From JAVBUP01 sp031555175 (GTDB taxonomy: Bacteria > Bacillota_I > Bacilli_A > Erysipelotrichales > Coprobacillaceae), in NCBI GenBank assembly GCA_031555175.1, contig JAVBUP010000028.1, positions 1 through 10,731 on the forward strand: a stretch of 10,731 bases of DNA. Direction: 5' to 3'. A program made the position numbers and the translations under genes. Below the pieces are notes generated by a model. That model searched no databases, was not told the DNA's origin, and saw only the letters and a program-made list of their open reading frames with translations. Below, piece after piece: positions 5,893 to 10,731 of this stretch (position 1 is the first letter of the stretch; each line of letters begins with the position of its first letter).

Positions 5893-5906
5893 TGCACATC
5901 TTATTT
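5893..5906. repeat. right arm of the interrupted convergent terminator
   Basis: TGCACATCTTATTT is the exact reverse complement of 4354-4367. It includes the stop codon and the last codon of the GH4 gene, so the original terminator stem began inside the coding region. Confidence 0.8.
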
Positions 5907-7214
5907 GCTATTAATCATGTATTTCTTGTTTATTTCTAGTAAGTCTTTTAACATTTCCTCTGCTATTTTCACAGAGTGAACAAATGGATTATTAGCTAAC
6001 GCCAATAATATATCTTCATATTTTCCAGAAACAGCAGCTTCAACAGTCAGCGTTTCATAGTTTTTTGTTTGTTGAATTAATCCTTTAATACTTCTAGGTA
6101 TTTTACCAAATGGGATTGGATGAGCGCCATCTTTATCGATTATACAGTTGCATTCAATAACATCATCTGTTTCTAAATCTGGAGTAGTAGTAGCATTTGG
6201 TACATTCGCAACGTGAATGTCTCCACTATTATTATATATTGAGCAAATGATTGAAACAGCGGTGTCAGAATATAAGGAACCACCCCTTTTAGATAATTGA
6301 ATAGGCTTTTCTTCTAGATTTGGATTCTTATATATTTCAAACAATTCTGCTTCAATTTGTTTAGTTTGTTGACCACGAGTTCCAACTGTATCCATTTCTT
6401 CAATTAAATGTGCAATAGTTTCAGTGTTTAGATAGGTGTATTTTAGATATCCTGGTAGAGGAAATATACCTAGACTTGCGGCGAATGAACTGGGAAACTC
6501 ACACCTTACATGATTTTCTGCAGCGATTCCTGGAATATTGTTACCAGCCAATGAAGTAATTACTTCATGTGTTTTATCGATACCATTTACTAGCACTTTG
6601 CTTGCAAACATCAGATGATTTAAACCAAAAATTGTTAACTCTACATCGGTATATGCAGTACCATACATTTTTGCGATATCACGGCGCATATTATTCGCAC
6701 CACTACAAATACCGATATTCTTGATGTTGGAGTATTTGCACAATGCCTCAGTTACAATTCCAGCCGGATTAGTGAAGTTAATCATAAAAGCATTTGGGCA
6801 TAATTTTTCCATATCTTGAGCTATATCAAGTAATACAGGTATTGTTCTTAATGCACACATAAATCCACCAGGTCCATTGGTTTCTTGGCCTAATACACCA
6901 TATGATAAAGGAATCCTTTCATCATGAATTCTAATATCAGCACCACCAACTCTCATTTGAGTTGTAACAAAATCAGCATCTCTTAATGCTTCTTCTCGAT
7001 TAGTAGTCAAAACGATATTAATATCTAAACCAGCTTTTTTAACCATTCTTTTGGCTAGTTCGCCAACGATTTCTAATTTTTCTCTACCTTCTTCAATATC
7101 CAAAAAATAATAATCTGTAACTGGCAAGTCTTTGTACCTACGAATAAAACCGTCTATTAATTCAGGTGTATAGCCTGAACCTCCCCCAATTGTACATATT
7201 TTTAGTTTTTTCAT
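5901..7214 (-). CDS. GH4 family NAD-dependent 6-phosphoglycosidase
   Basis: Enzymes of glycoside hydrolase family 4 split phosphorylated disaccharides delivered by PTS transporters, through an NAD+ and Mn2+-dependent oxidation-elimination mechanism. The 437 residues fit the CelF/LicH 6-phospho-beta-glucosidase branch. Visible are the NAD loop GGGSGYTPEL (10-19), NFTNPAG (146-152), metal ligands C170 and H200 (in GLNHL), and a Tyr-rich catalytic segment GYLKYTYL (255-262). The C-terminal EAAVSGKYEDILLALANNP is typical. Odd: the specificity motif after the metal Cys reads CSGA instead of the CN(V/I)P usual for 6-phospho-beta-glucosidases, so the substrate is uncertain. GAGGTGAT precedes the ATG. 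No PTS gene is adjacent. Its terminator was split by the insertion sequence just after the stop. Confidence 0.9.
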   Translation of the reverse strand: MKKLKICTIGGGSGYTPELIDGFIRRYKDLPVTDYYFLDIEEGREKLEIVGELAKRMVKKAGLDINIVLTTNREEALRDADFVTTQMRVGGADIRIHDERIPLSYGVLGQETNGPGGFMCALRTIPVLLDIAQDMEKLCPNAFMINFTNPAGIVTEALCKYSNIKNIGICSGANNMRRDIAKMYGTAYTDVELTIFGLNHLMFASKVLVNGIDKTHEVITSLAGNNIPGIAAENHVRCEFPSSFAASLGIFPLPGYLKYTYLNTETIAHLIEEMDTVGTRGQQTKQIEAELFEIYKNPNLEEKPIQLSKRGGSLYSDTAVSIICSIYNNSGDIHVANVPNATTTPDLETDDVIECNCIIDKDGAHPIPFGKIPRSIKGLIQQTKNYETLTVEAAVSGKYEDILLALANNPFVHSVKIAEEMLKDLLEINKKYMINSK

Positions 7215-7248
7215 ATTATCACCTCGATATTATTCTATCAAATATTTG

Positions 7249-7264
7249 CTAGTATAAGTATCAA
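7249..7264. promoter_or_regulatory. partial dyad related to 7295-7311
   Basis: CTAGTATAAGTATCAA shares the TAGTAT half with the perfect dyad 46 bp away and reads TTGATACTTATACTAG on the other strand. It lies closer to the GH4 gene. It could be a second half-conserved operator; the evidence is motif similarity only. Confidence 0.25.
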
Positions 7265-7294
7265 TTTCAAACATTTAAATAAAATATGCATAAA

Positions 7295-7311
7295 TTAGTA
7301 TTTTATACTAA
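7295..7311. promoter_or_regulatory. perfect dyad in the divergent intergenic region
   Basis: TTAGTAT-TTT-ATACTAA is a perfect 7+3+7 palindrome between the divergent GH4 and four-helix genes. The plus-strand TATACT (7304-7309) inside it may be the -10 of the rightward gene, so a bound protein would block that promoter. No strong -35 is visible in either direction. Confidence 0.4.
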
Positions 7312-7321
7312 AACTATTATT

Positions 7322-7327
7322 GGTGAT
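7322..7327 (+). promoter_or_regulatory. ribosome binding site deciding the ATG 7332 start
   Basis: GGTGAT lies 4 nt before ATG 7332. The alternative TTG at 7320 overlaps this site and can be set aside. Confidence 0.65.
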
Positions 7328-7331
7328 AGAA

Positions 7332-7763
7332 ATGAAAAATTCAGTAAAATTTTTAACTAGCATAGAAGATGCAATGCAAATGGGTATGTTGGCGATAGAT
7401 AGTATTAAGGATCAAATACAAGATGATGAACTTAAACAACTTGCAACATCACAGCATGAAGAATATGCGATAATGCTTGGAAAAGTTGGTGAACAGCTAG
7501 TGAAGAATGGTGAGCAGATTAAGAAAAGCAATAAGGTTGTGGATGGCATGCTTACAGCTATGACAAAGATGAGAACATTAGTTAATAGTTCTAATTCTAG
7601 TATTGCTGAAATGTTTGTCGAAGGTAGTAATGCGGGCATAATTGAAATGCATAAGTTAATCAATGAGTATGAGAATAAGGTAGATAGTGAGATTAGTAGA
7701 TTGGCTTATGAAGTTATTTCATTTGAACAAAATAATATTCAACAGATGGTACAGTATTTATAG
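7332..7763 (+). CDS. predicted four-helix, ferritin-like hypothetical protein
   Basis: The 143-residue product is almost entirely alpha-helical, with four amphipathic stretches at roughly 8-28, 32-62, 66-92 and 96-140, and no signal or membrane segment. It resembles small bacterial proteins with a ferritin-like four-helix bundle of unknown role that are common in gut Firmicutes. HEEY in helix 2 and several Glu residues in helix 4 could be metal ligands, but the ExxH pairs of true ferritins are not clear, so I do not claim iron binding. I chose ATG 7332 from the GGTGAT site. It is divergent from the GH4 gene, with 117 bp between the starts, and ends in its own terminator, so it is monocistronic. 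Confidence 0.75.
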   Translation: MKNSVKFLTSIEDAMQMGMLAIDSIKDQIQDDELKQLATSQHEEYAIMLGKVGEQLVKNGEQIKKSNKVVDGMLTAMTKMRTLVNSSNSSIAEMFVEGSNAGIIEMHKLINEYENKVDSEISRLAYEVISFEQNNIQQMVQYL

Positions 7764-7790
7764 TGGGCAACCACTATTTTTATTTATTTT
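7760..7790 (+). terminator. intrinsic terminator of the four-helix gene
   Basis: Stem ATAGTGG (7760-7766) / CCACTAT (7771-7777) with a GCAA tetraloop of the stable GNRA type, then TTTTATTTATTTTA. The TAG stop (7761-7763) is inside the 5' arm. Confidence 0.85.
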
Positions 7791-7805
7791 ACTTATTTTA
7801 CACAA

Positions 7806-7828
7806 AGTACCTTGACAGGCACAGTACT
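7806..7828. promoter_or_regulatory. candidate autoregulatory PadR operator
   Basis: AGTAC (7806-7810) and GTACT (7824-7828) form an inverted repeat that straddles the -35 and spacer of the padR promoter. The GTAC cores are 17 bp apart. PadR-family repressors commonly bind dyads in their own promoters, so autorepression is the natural reading, inferred from position and symmetry. Confidence 0.5.
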
Positions 7829-7840
7829 ATGTTGTATTAT
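7812..7840 (+). promoter_or_regulatory. promoter of the PadR operon
   Basis: Perfect -35 TTGACA (7812-7817), 17-bp spacer, -10 TATTAT (7835-7840, 5/6). This is the strongest promoter match in the window, which makes sense if a repressor holds it off. Confidence 0.85.
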
Positions 7841-7860
7841 ATGCGTGTGGAGGTGGATAT

Positions 7861-8196
7861 ATGGATCCAAGAATATCATCAGATTTAATTCGTGGACATA
7901 CAGATACTATAATTCTGTTATTACTAAAGAAACGAGATATGTATGGATATGAAATTTCAAAAGAAATATTTGATAAAAGTGGAAAAACATATGAACTTAA
8001 AGAAGCAACGCTTTATTCAAGTTTTAGAAGATTAGAAAAAGAAGAATATATTAAGTCTTATTGGGGGGATGAAACACAAGGTGGTAGGCGTAGATATTAT
8101 GCTATTACTGATAAAGGACATCAATTGTGTTTGGAAAACATTCAAGCGTGGACATACGCAAAAGATATTATAGACAAACTATTAAGGGAGGATTAA
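7861..8196 (+). CDS. PadR-family transcriptional regulator
   Basis: A 111-residue winged-helix repressor of the short PadR-s2/LmrR type, acting as a dimer on DNA. It has the helix-turn-helix start TDTIILLLLKKRDMYGYEISKEI (about 14-37), the recognition helix KEATLYSSFRRLEKEEYI (about 47-65), and the beta wing with GGRRRYYAITDKG (about 77-89). A C-terminal dimerisation helix follows. GGAGGTG gives a strong ribosome site for ATG 7861. It is co-transcribed with the membrane protein 3 nt downstream, a very common pairing in which PadR controls its neighbour and itself. The effector is unknown; small lipophilic compounds or membrane stress are typical for the family. Confidence 0.93.
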   Translation: MDPRISSDLIRGHTDTIILLLLKKRDMYGYEISKEIFDKSGKTYELKEATLYSSFRRLEKEEYIKSYWGDETQGGRRRYYAITDKGHQLCLENIQAWTYAKDIIDKLLRED

Positions 8197-8199
8197 GGG

Positions 8200-9150
8200 A
8201 TGAACGAATTACAACAATATATTGACTTCATGTTTAGGGATGTAGTTGAGGATCAAAAAGTTATAGATTTGAAAGAAGAGATTTTATCTAACTCTAATGA
8301 AAGAATAAAGGAGTTAATGGAAGAAGGGTATACTTATCAAGATGCTATGAGAGCTGCTATCATTACTTTGGGCGATTATAAAGAAATGGTAGATGATTTA
8401 CCTAAGAAAGAAAAAGAAGTAAAAGGTGACTATGTATATAAATATATACCAAAGAAATTAACGCCTGAAGAAACTATAGATTTTGCTAAAAATTTGGTAA
8501 TTGGAATAATGGCATTGATAGCAGGATTTACAACATTTGTAGGCATCATGGTTACAAAATATGGATATGGAGAAGTGTCTAAAGAAGAGTTCTCGACACT
8601 GTGGAAAGATGAATTCTTTCATTTCCTAGTGATTGGATTACTAGTATCAATTGCATTTGGTGTATATAAAATTGTTTCAACATCTATATTTCATTATGGA
8701 TTCAAGTCTACTGCATCTACAAATGAAAAGAAAAACATCAGTAAAAATATTTCTAGAGGAATAGCTTTCGTAATAGTAGGATTAGGGTCATATTTAGTAG
8801 TAACAAAAAATCCATTATTAGTTACAGTGGGTATTGCTTGTTTCTTAGCATTGATTTTAGGGATAACTTTAATTATATACACTGGAATTACATCACAAGG
8901 CAAATTTAGTAAGGAGAATAATAACTATCATTATTATCATAATTATGTATATGAAAATACTAGAGAAAACGAATATTTAGATATGATTTCATCAGCTATC
9001 TATATCTTAGCAACAGTAATTTTCTTTATCCTAGGGTTTGCATTGCCGAATGGATGGCTTTATTCTTGGCTAGTATACTTAGTTGCTTCAGCAATTCATA
9101 TGTTTGTAATAGGTGGTATAAAATTAAAAAGGAATAAAGAACGTGATTAA
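8200..9150 (+). CDS. PadR-linked six-TM membrane protein
   Basis: The 316-residue integral membrane protein begins with a cytosolic helical domain (about 1-70, with LKEEILSNSNERIKELMEEG) of the type found in DUF1700/HAAS and permease-prefix proteins that accompany PadR regulators. Six hydrophobic segments follow at about 99-118, 140-160, 186-202, 205-229, 263-282 and 285-306. An unusual loop near 240-250 is rich in Asn, Tyr and His (NNNYHYYHNY) and might touch metal or lipid. No transporter motif or ATPase is present. Translation is coupled to padR: the gap is 3 nt and the AGGGAGG site (8185-8191) lies in padR. Function unknown; most likely a membrane sensor or partner of the regulator. Confidence 0.8.
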   Translation: MNELQQYIDFMFRDVVEDQKVIDLKEEILSNSNERIKELMEEGYTYQDAMRAAIITLGDYKEMVDDLPKKEKEVKGDYVYKYIPKKLTPEETIDFAKNLVIGIMALIAGFTTFVGIMVTKYGYGEVSKEEFSTLWKDEFFHFLVIGLLVSIAFGVYKIVSTSIFHYGFKSTASTNEKKNISKNISRGIAFVIVGLGSYLVVTKNPLLVTVGIACFLALILGITLIIYTGITSQGKFSKENNNYHYYHNYVYENTRENEYLDMISSAIYILATVIFFILGFALPNGWLYSWLVYLVASAIHMFVIGGIKLKRNKERD

Positions 9151-9167
9151 TAAATCATGTTTTTTTA
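9141..9167 (+). terminator. intrinsic terminator of the PadR operon
   Basis: Stem ACGTGATT (9141-9148) / AATCATGT (9153-9160) with one G-U pair and an AATA loop, followed by a seven-T run. The TAA stop (9148-9150) sits at the top of the stem. Confidence 0.75.
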
Positions 9168-9272
9168 TGCATATATAATTATGGGATATCATATTTTAGT
9201 AATATGAAGCATTTTTTTACATATCTTTTACATAAAAAAGCAAAAAAATAATTTATTTGTAATTATTTGTAG

Positions 9273-9278
9273 TATAAT
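9273..9278 (+). promoter_or_regulatory. -10 of the zinc-ribbon/NfeD operon promoter
   Basis: Perfect TATAAT, with only A/T-rich sequence and no good -35 (ATTTAT at 9251-9256 is the nearest, 16-bp spacing). The start would fall about 10-15 nt before the ribosome site. Confidence 0.5.
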
Positions 9279-9298
9279 GGTATTATGAAGGAGGGATA

Positions 9299-9736
9299 AT
9301 GGTGGTTAAGATAGTTGAAAAGTGTCCGGTATGCTCTTCGATAATGTATCGTAGTGATAATGGCGGATTTCGTTGTAGTTCCTGTGGTATGAATGTAACT
9401 GTGACGGATGCAGAACGTAGAAATATTTTAGAAGAAAGAACTTTTGATCATATTCCACAAAGAAATATCCGTCAAAAGAAATATAGACCTAGTAGAGAAT
9501 TTGAAGATGGCAATAACTTTTTGCAAGATGTTAAGGAAAAATCAACTGAGTTTATGAATGAGTTTGCTGATAATATCTCGCAACAAAGGGTCTCGCAGCA
9601 AATCTTTAATAACAACAGATTTCAAAGAAATAAATCTAGTTATGGCAATCGTGCTTTGGAATCGTTAATAGGAATTGGCATTACTATTGTTCTAATAATA
9701 TTCTTTATATATATGACAATAGCAGTTAGTATTTAA
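9299..9736 (+). CDS. zinc-ribbon protein with C-terminal membrane anchor
   Basis: The 145-residue protein has an N-terminal zinc ribbon with CPVC (C9, C12) and CSSC (C26, C29), the four ligands for one zinc. A long polar Gln/Asn/Arg-rich linker (about 40-118) follows, then one hydrophobic segment at about 120-143 ending at the C terminus. It is therefore likely tail-anchored with the ribbon in the cytosol. I do not recognise a named family. A very strong AAGGAGGG (9288-9295) stands only 3 nt from ATG 9299; GTG 9302, one codon on, is better spaced and may be the real start. It begins a three-gene run ending in the NfeD-like gene. Confidence 0.75.
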   Translation: MVVKIVEKCPVCSSIMYRSDNGGFRCSSCGMNVTVTDAERRNILEERTFDHIPQRNIRQKKYRPSREFEDGNNFLQDVKEKSTEFMNEFADNISQQRVSQQIFNNNRFQRNKSSYGNRALESLIGIGITIVLIIFFIYMTIAVSI

Positions 9737-9741
9737 TAGGT

Positions 9742-9747
9742 AGGTGA
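9742..9747 (+). promoter_or_regulatory. ribosome binding site deciding the ATG 9753 start
   Basis: AGGTGA, 5 nt before ATG 9753. The in-frame GTG at 9744 is part of this site. Confidence 0.65.
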
Positions 9748-9752
9748 AGAAA

Positions 9753-10115
9753 ATGAACTTTGAATGGACAACTAAGAGTCAGACAACTCCATCAATTATG
9801 GTATATGAGGCTAATATGACATTAAATATAGCGGCATGTGAGTATTTTAAAGATGTCAAATATGCACTTGTAGGAATTGATGAAGAAACAAAGCAGATTG
9901 GGATAAAGCCGGTCACAAAAGAGGATTTAGATCTAGGAAAATATAACAAAGAGAACTTGCATAAAGTAGCTATGGGAAAAAGTTATGCGAGAATTAGCAA
10001 CAAGGCATTCATTAAAAGAATTGCTGATGCATACAAAATAAGTTTTACAGAAAAGGGATTGAAGCTAGAATGTGTGTTTGATTATAAGCAACACATATTG
10101 ATTGCTCAATTATAG
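9753..10115 (+). CDS. conserved-looking hypothetical protein, possible AbrB-like fold
   Basis: The 120-residue soluble protein has no signal or membrane segment. The segment NMTLNIAACEYFKDVKYALVGIDEETKQIGIKPV (about 22-54) has the spacing of small beta-rich proteins with an AbrB/SpoVT-like or similar swapped-strand fold, and a second, weaker version seems to follow at ARISNKAFIKRIADAYK and beyond. That is a shape-based guess, not a recognised family. Its start is set by AGGTGA. It begins 16 nt after the zinc-ribbon gene, and its stop is 9 nt from the NfeD-like start, so the three are almost surely co-transcribed and may act together at the membrane. Confidence 0.7.
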   Translation: MNFEWTTKSQTTPSIMVYEANMTLNIAACEYFKDVKYALVGIDEETKQIGIKPVTKEDLDLGKYNKENLHKVAMGKSYARISNKAFIKRIADAYKISFTEKGLKLECVFDYKQHILIAQL

Positions 10116-10119
10116 GTGA
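10114..10119 (+). promoter_or_regulatory. ribosome binding site deciding the ATG 10125 start
   Basis: AGGTGA overlaps the TAG stop of the previous gene and lies 5 nt before ATG 10125. The in-frame GTG 10116 falls inside it. Confidence 0.65.
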
Positions 10120-10124
10120 ACGAA

Positions 10125-10547
10125 ATGATTTGGATATGGATATTAGTAATATTAGGAACGTTGATATTCGAACTCGTTACCTATGACTTAGTTTCAATTT
10201 GGTTTACACTTGGAGGAGTAATAGCTCTATGTGCTGAATTAATTGGACTTAATGAGGGAATACAAATTGTAACATTTGTCGTTTCATCATTAGGCATTGC
10301 GATACTAGCAAGACCATTTGCTAAAAAAGCAATGCAAGGAGAGATAGTAAAAACAAATTTAGATAGATTAGTTGGAAAAAAGGCGGTTGTTACAAAAGTT
10401 ATTATCGATGATAATCGTGGAGAAGTGAGAGTAGATGGATCTATCTGGATGGCAGTAAGCCTATATGGGGCTACAATTGAAGAAGGTAAAACAGTAGTAA
10501 TTAGGGCAATCGAAGGTGCCAAACTATTGGTTATCGAAATAGATTAA
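10125..10547 (+). CDS. NfeD-like membrane protein
   Basis: A short NfeD-family protein of 140 residues without the protease domain of long NfeD forms. Three membrane helices at about 2-20, 22-42 and 46-62 precede a C-terminal OB-fold domain (about 80-140) with LVGKKAVVTK, GEVRVDGSIWMA and VVIRAIEGAKLLV, the typical NfeD pattern. Family members usually pair with an SPFH/flotillin-type protein and help organise membrane microdomains or quality control. No SPFH gene is seen here: the gene is followed by non-coding DNA and then a convergent gene. Translation is tightly linked to the preceding gene. Confidence 0.9.
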   Translation: MIWIWILVILGTLIFELVTYDLVSIWFTLGGVIALCAELIGLNEGIQIVTFVVSSLGIAILARPFAKKAMQGEIVKTNLDRLVGKKAVVTKVIIDDNRGEVRVDGSIWMAVSLYGATIEEGKTVVIRAIEGAKLLVIEID

Positions 10548-10674
10548 AGTCTTTCGGTAATATGTCAAGAGAAGAAAACTAAGTAAAATAAAAAAACTTC
10601 CAACATGAAGTAATGAATTGGGCACAGTAAAAACAAAAGCCATATTTGGCTAAAAAATTTAGGGTAAACCTAAA
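10548..10674. other. convergent intergenic region
   Basis: No gene is visible. There is no convincing plus-strand terminator for the NfeD operon. Two hairpins near the right side both have their T tracts on the minus strand. Confidence 0.5.
10626..10651 (-). terminator. weak second minus-strand terminator
   Basis: Stem AGCCA (10638-10642) / TGGCT (10647-10651), followed on the minus strand by TTTTGTTTTTAC. With only 5 bp it is a back-up at best to the stronger hairpin beside it. Confidence 0.4.
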
Positions 10675-10676
10675 TT
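10652..10676 (-). terminator. minus-strand intrinsic terminator
   Basis: Perfect 8-bp stem AATTTAGG (10656-10663) / CCTAAATT (10669-10676), loop of 5 nt, followed on the minus strand by a T run (plus-strand A run 10652-10657). It fits as the terminator of the gene entering from the right edge. Confidence 0.7.
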
Positions 10677-10731
10677 ATGAAGTTAGACTCTTTTGAGATA
10701 AATCGACGTACATTTTCTTATCACGCAGCAG
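10675..10731 (-). CDS. 3' end of an unidentified minus-strand gene (partial)
   Basis: One minus-strand frame is open from the edge to a TAA at 10675-10677, giving LLRDKKMYVDLSQKSLTS as the last 18 residues. Eighteen codons cannot identify a family, and a second frame is also open for 15 codons. The call rests mainly on the terminator hairpin that overlaps this stop, an arrangement repeated elsewhere in the window. Confidence 0.4.
   Translation of the reverse strand: MLRDKKMYVDLSQKSLTS

Noticed and set aside
9190..9206. CATATT/AATATG dyad between the PadR and zinc-ribbon operons
   Set aside because: Six A/T-rich pairs in very AT-rich DNA are expected by chance, and no T tail follows directly.
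1..10731. CRISPR arrays, tRNA or rRNA genes, riboswitches, phage attachment sites
   Set aside because: No regularly spaced repeats, cloverleaf sequences or known conserved leader motifs were seen on either strand.

Overview
The window is AT-rich, uses the standard genetic code (Trp is always TGG, no in-frame TGA), has strong Shine-Dalgarno sites of the AGGTGA/GGAGG type, many U-tailed intrinsic terminators and CcpA-type cre sites. This points to a low-GC Firmicute (Bacillota). The fermentative AdhE, the PadR pair and the IS3-type element would fit an anaerobic gut lineage such as Erysipelotrichia or Clostridia. The exact taxon cannot be fixed from the sequence alone.

Layout: 1-211 is non-coding with two hairpins, one of them a clear terminator. 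221-1039 (+) is a HAD-superfamily Cof-type phosphatase with its own promoter and terminator. 1257-3914 (+) is full-length bifunctional adhE, preceded by two near-identical perfect cre matches, a Rex-like operator and a good sigma-A promoter, and followed by a strong terminator. 4071-4325 (+) is a small orphan gene with an unusual palindrome-rich promoter region. 4370-5889 is a complete IS3-family insertion sequence: 26-bp imperfect terminal repeats, 3-bp target duplication, orfA/orfB joined by a textbook -1 frameshift cassette, and an intact DD(35)E triad. 5901-7214 (-) is a GH4 NAD-dependent 6-phosphoglycosidase. 7332-7763 (+) is a four-helix, ferritin-like hypothetical. 7861-9150 (+) is a PadR regulator plus a six-TM membrane protein in a two-gene operon. 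9299-10547 (+) is a three-gene run: zinc-ribbon/TM protein, unknown protein, NfeD-like membrane protein. The right edge holds the 3' end of a minus-strand gene with its terminator.

The most interesting region is the insertion sequence. Removing it together with one copy of its ACA target duplication restores a perfect 14-bp inverted repeat with a 2-nt centre. That was the terminator between the convergent genes 4071-4325 and 5901-7214, and the element sits at the centre of the hairpin loop. The element carries its own U-tailed hairpin facing outward transcription at each end, so it destroys one terminator but supplies two. Joining its ends across a 3-nt spacer would create a promoter with TTGACA from the right end and TAAACT from the left end, exactly 17 bp apart. 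That promoter would start inside the left terminator stem and so weaken it.

Other points of interest are the layered CcpA/Rex control predicted for adhE, a non-canonical CSGA active-site motif in the GH4 enzyme, dyad operators at several promoters, and the repeated placement of stop codons inside terminator hairpins. Most genes are single transcription units; the only operons seen are the PadR pair and the NfeD run.
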